Under the pieces are notes generated by a model that saw nothing but the letters and a program-made list of their open reading frames with translations, was not told the DNA's origin and made no database searches. Shown here in pieces: positions 23,807 through 32,964 of a stretch of DNA of 61,270 nt. A program made the translations under genes and the position numbers. The DNA is from Acidobacteriota bacterium (GTDB taxonomy: Bacteria > Acidobacteriota > JAAYUB01): contig JAFGRT010000167.1 of NCBI GenBank assembly GCA_016935015.1, positions 1 to 61,270 of the forward strand, written 5' to 3'. Every line of letters begins with the position of its first letter. The stretch's first letter is position 1.

Positions 23807-24583
23807 CTAATTCTCCTTCCGTCTGTTTTTGGATGTGACGACCAGCCAGCCCACAAAACCGATGATAAACAGCATGGTCAAAATGCCGGTCACCTGCAGC
23901 AAGTTGAAGACATATGTCTTGCCCTCGGGATCGTAGCTGAAGCAGAAACGGAGCACCCGGTTGATGGTCGGGCCGATTTTACCGTCAGCAGCTTCGATGA
24001 GAGATAGTTTGAAGTCCAGCGGCAGAAAACGGACGCCGTCATAATTGAGATAGCGGGTGATCTGGCCGTCGGGGGACAACACGATCAGCACCCCGGGATG
24101 GATGAATTCCTTGCCCTGGCGTTTGTAGCGAAATCCCACCGTCTTCGTCAACCGTTCGGCGGATTCAGGGGTAGTGGTGAGAAAGCGCCAGCCCTTCTCG
24201 GGAAAAGGCCGGCTGAAGCCGCGGAAGTAGTTACCTTTTTTCTGTTTGGCTACGTCCGGTGTCTCGGTGGGATCAAAAGAGACGGTCAGAACCTGGTATT
24301 CCTCCATCGGTTTGAGACTGGTCTGTTCGAGAACTTCCAGCAGGCTGCTGAGCATGGGACTGCAGATGCCCGGGCAGCGGTAGTACACCAGTGTGAGAAC
24401 AGAGGGCTTACCCAGCAGATCGCCGAATTCAACGACCTTTCCCTCTTCGTCGTACAGGACGATATCGGCGGGAATGGTTTGGCCGAGTTGTTCGTCCACG
24501 CCGACCATGGATGCCGGTGGATCCGATTGTCCCAGAACAGGAAGGCCGACCAAAATAACAATCATGAAAGTTTTTAAAATCAT
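23807..24583 (-). CDS. SCO1/SenC copper chaperone
   Basis: The 258-residue protein has a signal-like N-terminus, a thioredoxin fold with CPGIC (C70, C74) and the copper-binding His in FIHPGV (H162), and a C-terminal transmembrane segment near 225-250. SCO proteins deliver copper to the CuA site of subunit II. Being first in the operon, it assures co-expression with coxB. The C-terminal anchor is less usual than an N-terminal one but is seen in some bacterial SCO proteins. Confidence 0.92.
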   Translation of the reverse strand: MILKTFMIVILVGLPVLGQSDPPASMVGVDEQLGQTIPADIVLYDEEGKVVEFGDLLGKPSVLTLVYYRCPGICSPMLSSLLEVLEQTSLKPMEEYQVLTVSFDPTETPDVAKQKKGNYFRGFSRPFPEKGWRFLTTTPESAERLTKTVGFRYKRQGKEFIHPGVLIVLSPDGQITRYLNYDGVRFLPLDFKLSLIEAADGKIGPTINRVLRFCFSYDPEGKTYVFNLLQVTGILTMLFIIGFVGWLVVTSKNRRKEN

Positions 24584-24834
24584 ACAAATATCTCCGTTCG
24601 CCCACCTAAGCTCTTACCACAGATTTTCTCCAGCGGCAATACAGTTTTTGACGTATTTTGTAATTCATCGGGCAAATGGTTTTGATGATTGGGATGTCCA
24701 AACCTTTTCAGTGTAGGGCCAAATTTGTGTTTAAATAATTGTAGCACAGATCGGTCCGGACCGACATCGCTTTTTCGCATCGGGAGTATGGTAGAATAAT
24801 CATCTGCGGTGGACCCGCTTTCGCCTGATGGGGG

Positions 24835-25464
24835 ATGAAGTTGCGCGTAAACGGCATGCAAGAATTTCTTTTACACGGTACTTTCGTCAGCGTCATCGGC
24901 ATGGTGGGCTTGGCCTGGGTGATCCGCGGGGATTTTCTGTGGCGGGACCTGTTTCATTATCCCGGGTGGTTCGGCTGGCTGGCCGGCCCCGTCCTGGGGA
25001 TGTGCACCGCCGTTGGTGGAGCGCTGCTGTATGAAAAAATCCCCCGCCTGCGCCGGTTCATGCCGGCTGAAGTCCTGGCCATGATGCGGCGAATGCCTGT
25101 CGGGCTCTGGCTGGTGGTGGCCGTCAGCGGTTCGGCGGCCGAGGAAATCCTGTTCCGGGGCGCACTGCAGCCGATATTCGGGATGGTGATCACCAACCTG
25201 TTGTTTGGATTCTTTCACTTCTGGGCCCAGCGTCGGCTGCTGGCGTACGGAATCGGAGCGTTTCTGATGGGCATGCTTCTGTCGGTGGTTTTTTCATGGA
25301 CGCACAGCCTGCTCACTGTCATCCTGATGCATACCACCCATAACCTGGTGGTATCAGCATGGATTATGAAAAGTCCCCGATTCGGAGAAGGCGAAGATAT
25401 AAGGGAAGATCAGGAGGATGGCTCGACGCCACCCCTGGAACCGCCGGGCGGAAATCACACATAG
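24835..25464 (+). CDS. CPBP family intramembrane metalloprotease
   Basis: The 209-residue membrane protein carries the three CPBP motifs: EEILFRG (about residues 102-108), FGFFHFW and a later HTTHN. These contain the Glu and His residues that bind the catalytic metal in CAAX-type and Abi proteases. An alternative Met lies 21 bases downstream (24856). The final 30 residues are hydrophilic and acidic, and they overlap the end of the convergent homoserine dehydrogenase gene by 10 bases. The target protein is unknown. Confidence 0.88.
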   Translation: MKLRVNGMQEFLLHGTFVSVIGMVGLAWVIRGDFLWRDLFHYPGWFGWLAGPVLGMCTAVGGALLYEKIPRLRRFMPAEVLAMMRRMPVGLWLVVAVSGSAAEEILFRGALQPIFGMVITNLLFGFFHFWAQRRLLAYGIGAFLMGMLLSVVFSWTHSLLTVILMHTTHNLVVSAWIMKSPRFGEGEDIREDQEDGSTPPLEPPGGNHT

Positions 25465-26492
25465 ATGGACAGCAGATCCGACAGAATGGCATAGCCGGCT
25501 TCCAGTTTGCCGGCGCCGGGACCCTCCAGCAAGATATCACCGAGTACGTGGTGGCGGATCTTCAGCGCATTCCGATGTTCACTGACATGGTAAAGGGGAT
25601 CCTTTTCGTCCAGTTTGTGCGGTCCCACGAAGCCTTGCCATTCCGCCTGCTCATTCAGCAGGGCGTGGGCCACCATGCGGTAGCGCTTGCCCTGACCGGC
25701 CGCGGTTTGTACATCGCGGGGATTGATGTTGCGGATGCCCTCGCGGAGGATGCAACCGGCATCGATTTGCCGGGTCGTCAGTACGTTGAGCAGGATCATC
25801 AGCTTGGCCATGGCATCGTAACCGTCCAGGTCTAGGGCCGGATCGGCCTCCAGGAATCCTTTCTCGCGCGGCACCTGGAGGGCGGCATCGAAATCAGCCC
25901 CCTTTTCCATGGCTTCGAACATGAAATTGGTGCTGACGCTGAGCGCGCCCTTGATCTCCCGGACTTCATTGGCAAAAAAGTTATTGGAGAGAATGTCGAT
26001 GACCGGTGTGCCACTCATGACCGTCGCTCCGAACAGCAGACGGACATCGTGGCTGCGGGCGATCTGCTGCAGCCGTTGGTAATGCAGGGCGATGGGCCAC
26101 TTGTTGGACGTGATGACATGCTTGCGCATGGCGAGTGCCGTTTCACAATACCGGGTGGCCGGTTCTCCTTTTTCCGGGTCGGAGTGAATGCATTCCACCA
26201 CCACATCGGCCCGGCTGAGCTCGATGATGGAGATGGGTTCCAGCTCCTTGACGGTGGCGCGGTCAAGGGAACGATAATCGTGAAAACCGATTCCGTCTTC
26301 GAGCAGTGGCAGCACTTCCTTGATGGCCAATGCGTCGCTGGAAAGAATGCTCCCGTATTTTCGGTCGCAGACGGCCACCAGGTCGAAGGAGATGCCGTGC
26401 CGGTCGATGATCTGTTCTTTCTTGTTGCGCAGTGCCGACAAAAAGCCTTGACCGACGTTACCGCCCCCAATCAATGCGATTTTAACATCCAT
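25455..26492 (-). CDS. hom: Homoserine dehydrogenase
   Basis: The 345-residue protein starts MDVKIALIGGGNVGQG, the NAD(P)-binding fold, with catalytic-domain motifs ITSNKWP, a VSTNFMFEAM region and GFLEADPALDLDGYDAMAK. It converts aspartate semialdehyde to homoserine for Thr and Met synthesis. It lacks the C-terminal ACT regulatory domain of about 90 residues, so threonine feedback through that domain is not expected. The longer frame beginning at 26567 was rejected because the dinucleotide-binding motif should be N-terminal. Confidence 0.9.
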   Translation of the reverse strand: MDVKIALIGGGNVGQGFLSALRNKKEQIIDRHGISFDLVAVCDRKYGSILSSDALAIKEVLPLLEDGIGFHDYRSLDRATVKELEPISIIELSRADVVVECIHSDPEKGEPATRYCETALAMRKHVITSNKWPIALHYQRLQQIARSHDVRLLFGATVMSGTPVIDILSNNFFANEVREIKGALSVSTNFMFEAMEKGADFDAALQVPREKGFLEADPALDLDGYDAMAKLMILLNVLTTRQIDAGCILREGIRNINPRDVQTAAGQGKRYRMVAHALLNEQAEWQGFVGPHKLDEKDPLYHVSEHRNALKIRHHVLGDILLEGPGAGKLEAGYAILSDLLSIYV

Positions 26493-26606
26493 ATGCAGAC
26501 TCCAGGTATGATTTCCATCGTAACAGACCGGTGAATCCATCCGGCCATAACGCTCACGGCAATCCACGAGCCGGAGCTGCCGTCCGGCGGGTATTCCACC
26601 CCGGCC

Positions 26607-27731
26607 TCATGAGACGGGAGTTTTTTCCGGGCGCCAGACCACATTATACAAGGCATCCCGCTCAAGGGGAATTCTTCCGGCCGAACGGATCAAATGAACG
26701 AGTTCATCGCGGGTCATGGCTTGGGCGGTTCGTGCACCGGCCGAATGGGTAATTTTTTCCTCCATGATCGTGCCGTCCAGGTCGTCTGCCCCGAAGGAGA
26801 GGGCAATCTGGGCGATCTTGGGACCGAGCATGATCCAGTAGGCCTTGATGTGTGGCACATTATCCAGAAACAGCCGGGAAATGGCCAGTGTCTTCAAGTC
26901 ATCGCAGCCGGTGGTGGGGAAGGGGACGCTCACGGACGTATGGGCGGCATGAAACGCCAGCGGCACGAAGGAGAGGAAGCCGCCGGTTTCATCCTGCAAG
27001 ACCCGCAGCCGATCCAGATGATCCACGCGGTGTTCGATGGACTCCAAATGTCCATAAAGCATGGTGGCATTGCTGGGGATACCTTCTTGATGAGCGATAC
27101 GGGCAATATCCAGCCAGCGCTTACCGGAAATCTTGTTCGGACAGAGTTGCTGCCGGACGTCGGCCGAAAAGATTTCCGCCCCGCCACCGGGGATGGAATT
27201 CAGACCGGCCGCTTTCAGATCTCGCAATGTCTCACGGATCCCCAGACCGCTTAACGTGCTGAGGTGATCGATCTCCACCATGGTGAAGGCTTTCAGGTGG
27301 ATTTCGGGGAAGCGCCGACGCAGCCCGGCCAGCATATCCCGGTAGTATTCATACGGTAGTTCGGGGTGTAGTCCCCCCACGATGTGCAGTTCACGAACCC
27401 CGGCCGATTGATACTGATCCACGGCGGCAAAAATTTCCGGCAGGGTCATCACATAGGCGTCGGCGGCCTGGGGCGCCCGGAAGAAAGCGCAGAAGAGACA
27501 ACGGTTTTCGCAGACGTTGGAGTAGTTGAGATGACGGTTCACCACGAAATAGGCATCGTCTCCATTTAAGCGATTTCTAGCCAAATTAGCCAAATATCCG
27601 ATAAATGGTAAATCATTACACTCGAATAGGCGCCGGGCATCCGCCGTCGACAAGCGCGCGCCGCCGGCCGCCTTGGCGGCTATATCCGACAGTTCCGGAT
27701 GGTTTTGACGCCAGTAGTCCACGGGGTTCAT
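26607..27731 (-). CDS. mqnE: Aminodeoxyfutalosine synthase
   Basis: The 374-residue radical SAM protein has CENRCLFCAF (CxxxCxxC for the 4Fe-4S cluster) near residue 75, IPGGGAEIFS and an AFTMVEIDH strand. These match MqnE, which joins a chorismate-derived enolpyruvyl benzoate to SAM in the futalosine route to menaquinone. MqnC is a related alternative, but the ICAF-type cluster context and neighbours favour MqnE. It is 4 bases after the prenyltransferase gene. Confidence 0.87.
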   Translation of the reverse strand: MNPVDYWRQNHPELSDIAAKAAGGARLSTADARRLFECNDLPFIGYLANLARNRLNGDDAYFVVNRHLNYSNVCENRCLFCAFFRAPQAADAYVMTLPEIFAAVDQYQSAGVRELHIVGGLHPELPYEYYRDMLAGLRRRFPEIHLKAFTMVEIDHLSTLSGLGIRETLRDLKAAGLNSIPGGGAEIFSADVRQQLCPNKISGKRWLDIARIAHQEGIPSNATMLYGHLESIEHRVDHLDRLRVLQDETGGFLSFVPLAFHAAHTSVSVPFPTTGCDDLKTLAISRLFLDNVPHIKAYWIMLGPKIAQIALSFGADDLDGTIMEEKITHSAGARTAQAMTRDELVHLIRSAGRIPLERDALYNVVWRPEKTPVS

Positions 27732-27735
27732 CCTT

Positions 27736-28608
27736 TCAGCCGGACAGGATCAGCAGATCCAGAAAAACAAACACAAACAGAAGGATACTGAAAAAACCGT
27801 TCAGGGTAAAGAATGCCAGGTTCAGCCGGCTCAGGTCGTTGGGCTTGATCAGCAGATGTTCAGTCAGCAGCAGAGCGGAGATAAGGATGATGCCGCCCAG
27901 GGCGATCCAAGACAGGGCGAAGTGCATAAAGAAATAGGCCAAAAAACATGCTGTCAGCACGTGAAGCAGGAAGCTCAGCCGAAGCGCCGTGCGGACCCCG
28001 AACTTGCGCGGGATGGAGTAAAGACCGTAGACGGAATCGAACCGTACATCCTGACAGGCGTAGATAATATCGAACCCGGCCACCCAGGTCACCACCAGGA
28101 CGCTCAGAATGAGCACCGACCAGGAAAAGGTCCCGCTCACGGCGATCCAGCCGCCGGCGGGGGCCATGCTCAGGGCAAAGCCGAGCACGAGATGGGACAG
28201 GGAAGTAAACCGCTTGGTATACGAGTAGAAAAACAGAATCGCCAGCGCCGGGAAGGACAAAATAAGGCTGAGCGTGTTCAACTGGTAGCTGGCGTAAATC
28301 AGCAGGGCTGAATTGATGATGATGAATGCAACGACGTAGCCCCGGTGCAGCAGCCCGGCGGGGAGAGCCCGCCGGCTCGTGCGGGGGTTCAGGCTGTCGA
28401 AACGGGTATCCACAAGGCGATTGAAGGCCATGGCCGCGCTCCGCGCGCCGATCATGGCCAGCAGGATCCAGAGGCAGGTATCCCCGGCCGGCATGCCACG
28501 GGACGGCAGGACCGCTCCCAGAAAAGCGAACGGAAGGGCGAAAACGGTGTGTTCGAACTTGATCATTTGCAATGTGATATAAATCTGCCGGAAAAGACGG
28601 GTGATCAT
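27736..28608 (-). CDS. mqnP: UbiA-family prenyltransferase of menaquinone synthesis
   Basis: The 290-residue polytopic protein has two Asp-rich motifs, NRLVDTRFD and ACQDVRFD, typical of aromatic prenyltransferases. Placed between mqnE and ubiX, it is most likely MqnP, which prenylates the naphthoate product of the futalosine route. A 4-hydroxybenzoate enzyme (UbiA) is the alternative, but no ubiquinone genes are nearby. It overlaps ubiX by 4 bases. Confidence 0.85.
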   Translation of the reverse strand: MITRLFRQIYITLQMIKFEHTVFALPFAFLGAVLPSRGMPAGDTCLWILLAMIGARSAAMAFNRLVDTRFDSLNPRTSRRALPAGLLHRGYVVAFIIINSALLIYASYQLNTLSLILSFPALAILFFYSYTKRFTSLSHLVLGFALSMAPAGGWIAVSGTFSWSVLILSVLVVTWVAGFDIIYACQDVRFDSVYGLYSIPRKFGVRTALRLSFLLHVLTACFLAYFFMHFALSWIALGGIILISALLLTEHLLIKPNDLSRLNLAFFTLNGFFSILLFVFVFLDLLILSG

Positions 28609-29204
28609 GTATCCCCCTGCCAGATCAGGGATGGCGGTAGGGGGAAACCCAGTTGGGCCAGGACCCGGCAGGTTACGGAATCAATGAGCTGCGCGACGGT
28701 TTCCGCCCGCCCATAGAAAGAGGGCATGGCCGGAAAGACAATCGCCCCGGTCTGACTGGCCCGAAGCATGTTCTCGATGTGGGTCCGGTGGAGTGGAGTT
28801 TCACGCGGCACCAGTATGAGTGGTCGTCGTTCCTTGAGGGCGACGTCCGCGGCACGGTGAATCAGGTTCTGGGTGATACCGGCGGCGATGCTGGCCAGCG
28901 TCGACATGGAACAGGGCGCGATGATCATGCCGTCATGCGGATAGGAGCCGCTGGCCACCGGCGCCATGAAATCATCAGCGGGAAACAGTCTGACCTTGGT
29001 CAGGTTATATTGCCGGCGCACGGTTTCATCGAGCAGGTCGAGATCCAGCTCCATACCCATGACAGCGGCGCCGGCGGGCGAAAGAATCAGGTGGACTTCC
29101 CGGACCTGTGGGGCGGCCTGCAGCTTTCGCAACAGGTCCCAACCATAGATGGACCCGCTGGCACCGGTGATGGCAAGGACGATGGTTTTCTTTCGCTCGT
29201 TCAT
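28605..29204 (-). CDS. ubiX: Flavin prenyltransferase UbiX
   Basis: The 199-residue protein begins with TGASGSIYGWDLL for FMN binding and has PCSMSTLASIAAGI and RPLILVPRETPL, standard UbiX blocks. It makes prenylated FMN, the cofactor of UbiD-type decarboxylases. In futalosine-pathway organisms a UbiD-like decarboxylase can act on the prenylated intermediate; its gene is not in the window. It is first in the three-gene ubiX-mqnP-mqnE operon. Confidence 0.93.
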   Translation of the reverse strand: MNERKKTIVLAITGASGSIYGWDLLRKLQAAPQVREVHLILSPAGAAVMGMELDLDLLDETVRRQYNLTKVRLFPADDFMAPVASGSYPHDGMIIAPCSMSTLASIAAGITQNLIHRAADVALKERRPLILVPRETPLHRTHIENMLRASQTGAIVFPAMPSFYGRAETVAQLIDSVTCRVLAQLGFPLPPSLIWQGDT

Positions 29205-29238
29205 AGGCTCCTAATGTAGCAAAATGTGTCGACGGAAT

Positions 29239-31551
29239 TCAACTCTCCGGTTGGTCCGGTTCAGGCGGGTCCAGTGTCACCAACGGGCGCAGAATGCCTT
29301 TTTCGATGAGTTCCCGGATTTCCGGATTCTGCAGCTGCTGATCGGCCGAGGATTCCAGCTCATACACCATCGGCATGGGCGCGGACGCCACTCGAAGCTC
29401 ACCCTCGCGGCGCAGGCAGACCAGCAATCGATGAAAGTTGCCCGAGACGAGAAACAATTGGTTGCCGGTAATGGGCGAGTCCCAGAGTCGGGTGGTGCGG
29501 GGAAATCCCATGTCCGGCAAAAAGCCCGATTCGCCTTCGAGGTAAAGGGAGAGCTGCTTTTCCGTAAAAATGAACCGCTCGAGGAGGGCCTGGACAAAGA
29601 GGCGGTCCGCGGAACGCTCTTCGTCTGCGAGCAGGGTCAGGGATATGGTCTTCAACTGATCGGCAATATCGATATAACGGATGAGGATGTCATCGAGTTC
29701 CATGGAAGAGTAGCCCAGCATCATCAACTTTTTCCGGAGGTAATCGGTTGTCAGGCGCAGGCGGTTATACAGGGTGGGCGACGGCTCCAGGAACAGGTCG
29801 GACTGTTGCAGGTCATCCGGTCCCGAGAAAGGCGGCTCGGTTCGCCGGGGATAGGAGCGCTGGAGGTGGGGCAGCATGTTCAGGGCGTTGAGGGTCAACC
29901 GGTCGTGCCATGCCGGGACCGGTTTGTAGAGAAACGGGGGATATCTCTCTGGATTCAGCTGGCGAATCATGAAGATGGTGGCGTCGGGCAGGGAGCGCAT
30001 CCAGTCACGTGGCGACCGGGCGTCCAGTTCTACGCGCTGCTGCTGCAGGTTGACGCGAAAACGGCAATAGGCGTCGTTGCCGTCGGACGTGGTGGGGGGC
30101 CAGCCGGCGACCCGCAGGAAATCCGGAGCCTGGGGGAGTGTTCGGAACAGGGTGAGCACTTCCCGGTGCTCGTAGGACAGATTCTTCATGTTGCAGTAAA
30201 GGAAACGGAAATCGGGCTCCGTCATCTGCCGGCAATTCTCCAGCGCGGAGCGGCGGTAGACATAATCGGACGAGGGAACGCAGTCAGCACTCAAATTTTC
30301 CAGCAGAAGATCATGATAGAGGGGAGAGGATGTATCGGGACCGGTGGCGGGGAAGACGAGTGCTCGCAGATACGACCTGGCGGCGGTGATATGCAGCGGA
30401 AAAAACCGGAATTCGCCCGCCCTGAAGCGCCGCCATGAGCTATCCTGTTCCAGCAAGGCAAGTTGCTCTGCGTCCAGCAGCATGTTTTCGTCGAAACTTT
30501 GGGGGAAGGAGTCTCGCAGGATGGCATCCACGTCCGGGAACGTGTAATCCTGGGTGTCCACCTGCTGAATGAAGGCATAAAATCGGACGATGGACAGCCA
30601 CTGGCGCCAGGCCGGCAGCATTTGTCGGCCTGATTCAATCTGGGTGCGCTTGACACAGTCCGTGAGCAGGATGGTCTGCAGAAACGTGTATTTTTCCGGC
30701 AAGGGGAATGAAATGCGGCTTAACCAGAGAAGGCATTGCCGCAGACGCCGATGGTCCGTCTGGTCGGCGTCGTCGGCGGCGAGCTCGAACATGGTGTAAT
30801 CGATACAACCCGGTTCGTAGGGTTGCAGGCAGGGATTTCCCTTGGCGTCCAGGGCGAAGAGAGGACTGGCGGCTTCTCCTTCCGCCGCCTGAATCAGGTC
30901 GAGTTCACGGCGTACCACGCCGCTGACCACAAAGGGTGTCGGCGCGTTTTGCTCCAAAAGGCGATGGGCGATACACAAAAATGCAGTGTTCCGCCAGGCC
31001 GTTTCCTTGAGATCGCCGAACGAGTGCAGGTACTGATCCAGGGCGGTATGAGTCAGTTCCTGCAGCAGGACCGCCAGCTGCGGGATCACAATGTGGCGCT
31101 CGATGTGATTCAGCAAAGCAAAGTACATGGTGAAAAAGCGATCGGCAATAAAGTCACTGCTCAGCCAGATGGGCCAGTCGCCGGCCAGCAGGTGGGCATA
31201 GGCGGCGTAATAGGATGTGTAGCCGGCCAGCACTTCATCGGGCTGAAAACAGAACTCCTGTTCGGCCAGCATGACGTACTCGCCGTCACTGAGGGAGTCC
31301 GGATCGATGCCGCGGGAAATCAAGGCGTTGCGGATATCCTCGGGATGTATGGGCGTCCGGGTTCCGGGCACCGCCGAAACGATATCCGGCACGGGCAATT
31401 CTTCGAATGGCGGTTCTTCATCGGCAATGGGCCTGATTTCACCAGCGGGGTAGTAGAGAGGAATGATTTCCTCCACCTGGATGCACGAGCCGTTGCTCAA
31501 CACCAGCAGTGCCGGCAGCAGGTAGCGGATGAAGGGAAATCGTATCGCCAT
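29239..31551 (-). CDS. DUF3160 family exported protein
   Basis: The Met at 31551 starts a hydrophobic signal segment of about 20 residues ending in a Cys (NGSC), a weak lipoprotein site. The 770-residue product is largely helical. PIWLSSDFIADRFF and the helix-rich C-terminal segment fit DUF3160 as I remember it. No catalytic motif can be named. It is a single gene between the ubiX operon and the divergent rocD promoter. It probably acts in the periplasm or on the outer membrane, and the function is unknown. Confidence 0.7.
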   Translation of the reverse strand: MAIRFPFIRYLLPALLVLSNGSCIQVEEIIPLYYPAGEIRPIADEEPPFEELPVPDIVSAVPGTRTPIHPEDIRNALISRGIDPDSLSDGEYVMLAEQEFCFQPDEVLAGYTSYYAAYAHLLAGDWPIWLSSDFIADRFFTMYFALLNHIERHIVIPQLAVLLQELTHTALDQYLHSFGDLKETAWRNTAFLCIAHRLLEQNAPTPFVVSGVVRRELDLIQAAEGEAASPLFALDAKGNPCLQPYEPGCIDYTMFELAADDADQTDHRRLRQCLLWLSRISFPLPEKYTFLQTILLTDCVKRTQIESGRQMLPAWRQWLSIVRFYAFIQQVDTQDYTFPDVDAILRDSFPQSFDENMLLDAEQLALLEQDSSWRRFRAGEFRFFPLHITAARSYLRALVFPATGPDTSSPLYHDLLLENLSADCVPSSDYVYRRSALENCRQMTEPDFRFLYCNMKNLSYEHREVLTLFRTLPQAPDFLRVAGWPPTTSDGNDAYCRFRVNLQQQRVELDARSPRDWMRSLPDATIFMIRQLNPERYPPFLYKPVPAWHDRLTLNALNMLPHLQRSYPRRTEPPFSGPDDLQQSDLFLEPSPTLYNRLRLTTDYLRKKLMMLGYSSMELDDILIRYIDIADQLKTISLTLLADEERSADRLFVQALLERFIFTEKQLSLYLEGESGFLPDMGFPRTTRLWDSPITGNQLFLVSGNFHRLLVCLRREGELRVASAPMPMVYELESSADQQLQNPEIRELIEKGILRPLVTLDPPEPDQPES

Positions 31552-31648
31552 GGTGACTGTATCGGTCCGTCCGTTTCCGTCCGGGTCCATTGTAACAAAT
31601 ATCGCGCAACAGGAAATAGTTTTCCGTTGTGACCGGTCAAGATGATGA

Positions 31649-31677
31649 TTGCACCCGGTGCGATCTTTGAGTATAGT
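31649..31677 (+). promoter_or_regulatory. rocD promoter with overlapping palindrome
   Basis: TTGCAC (31649-31654), a 17-bp spacer and TATAGT (31672-31677) form a strong sigma-70 match about 65 bases before rocD. The -35 lies inside a near-perfect inverted repeat TTGCACC-C-GGTGCGA (31649-31663), well placed for a repressor, for example the GntR protein encoded in the same operon. Confidence 0.75.
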
Positions 31678-31741
31678 ATTTCATTGGTTTTTCCACCGTC
31701 CCGGTGACGGGGCAATGTATTCAACAAAAGGAGACGGCAAC

Positions 31742-32947
31742 ATGGCGCTCAGTACCCAAGACTTCATCGATCTGGACAACCAGTACGGAGCACACAACTA
31801 TCATCCGCTGCCGGTGGTGATTGCCGCGGCCAAGGGGGCCCGCGTCTGGGATCCGGAGGGGCGTGAGTATTACGATTTCTTGTCTGCCTACTCGGCCGTG
31901 AACCAGGGACATCTGCATCCCCACATCATCCGGGCCCTGCAGGATCAGGCCCAGCGCTGCACCCTGACGTCGCGCGCTTTTCATAACGACCGGATGGGCC
32001 TCTTCCTAAAAAGGCTTTGTGAATATACCGGTTACGAAATGGCGCTGCCGATGAACACCGGTGCCGAGGCTGTGGAAACCGCCATGAAGATGGCCCGGCG
32101 CTGGGGTGCGGAAAAGAAGGGGATCCCCAACGGCCGGCAGGAGATCATCGTCGCCGAGGAGAATTTTCACGGCCGGACCATCGCCATCATATCCTATTCC
32201 ACCGATCCCGATGCCCGCATCAATTACGGGCCTTACTGCCCCGGTTTCGTGGTGGTGAAATACAATTCAGCCGCTGCCATCGAAGACGCCATCACCGCCG
32301 ACACCTGTGCCGTTTTCATCGAACCCATCCAGGGCGAGGCCGGCGTAAACGTGCCCGATGAGGGGTACCTTCAGGCTGTTCGGGACATCTGCACCCGCCA
32401 CCGCATCCTGTTCATGGCGGATGAGATCCAGACAGGTTTTTGCCGCACCGGTAAAAAATTCGCCGTGGATCATGAAGGAATACGGCCCGATGTCATGACC
32501 CTGGGCAAGGCCCTGGGCGGCGGGGTATTCCCGGTTTCCGCCGTTGTGGCCGACAAGGAATTCATGGGTGTCTTCACGCCGGGCTCCCACGGTTCCACGT
32601 TTGGGGGGAATCCGCTGGCTTCGGCGGTGGCCATGGCGGCGCTGGATGTGCTGGAAGACGAGAATCTGGCCGAGAAAGCCGACGAACTCGGCCGGCGCTT
32701 TCGCGAAAAAATCAGCCAGGCGAAGTGCGGCAAAATGGTCCAGGTGCGGGGCCGGGGTTTGCTCAACGCGGTGGTCTTCGAAGCGGGCTTCCAGGCGTGG
32801 GATGTGTGCATGCGCCTCAAGGAGGCCGGCATCCTGGCCAAACAGACCCATGGCCACATCATCCGATTTGCCCCCCCCCTGGTCATCACTCGGGATGAGT
32901 TGGATGATGCCCTGGCCCGCATCATCGGCGTTCTCGAGGAGTTTTGA
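31742..32947 (+). CDS. rocD: Ornithine--oxo-acid aminotransferase
   Basis: The 401-residue class III aminotransferase has EPIQGEAG, the ADEIQTGFCRTG cofactor segment, the PLP lysine in TLGKALGGG and the STFGGNPLA phosphate loop. The N-terminal NYHPLPVVIAAAKGA is typical of RocD. It converts ornithine and an oxo acid to glutamate semialdehyde. The start at 31742 has AAAGGAGACGGCAAC upstream. It heads an operon with a GntR regulator and a deaminase, suggesting inducible nitrogen metabolism. Confidence 0.93.
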   Translation: MALSTQDFIDLDNQYGAHNYHPLPVVIAAAKGARVWDPEGREYYDFLSAYSAVNQGHLHPHIIRALQDQAQRCTLTSRAFHNDRMGLFLKRLCEYTGYEMALPMNTGAEAVETAMKMARRWGAEKKGIPNGRQEIIVAEENFHGRTIAIISYSTDPDARINYGPYCPGFVVVKYNSAAAIEDAITADTCAVFIEPIQGEAGVNVPDEGYLQAVRDICTRHRILFMADEIQTGFCRTGKKFAVDHEGIRPDVMTLGKALGGGVFPVSAVVADKEFMGVFTPGSHGSTFGGNPLASAVAMAALDVLEDENLAEKADELGRRFREKISQAKCGKMVQVRGRGLLNAVVFEAGFQAWDVCMRLKEAGILAKQTHGHIIRFAPPLVITRDELDDALARIIGVLEEF

Positions 32948-32964
32948 GCCGGCCGGCGGGCAAC

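Noticed and set aside
24584-24834. Promoter for the respiratory operon and the CPBP gene
   Set aside because: The region is AT-rich and must hold both, but no -35/-10 pair stood out clearly enough (TTGCCG-17-TAAGAG is weak), so none is annotated.
29224-30438. Open frame of 404 codons on the plus strand opposite the DUF3160 gene
   Set aside because: Antisense shadow without ribosome site or domain.
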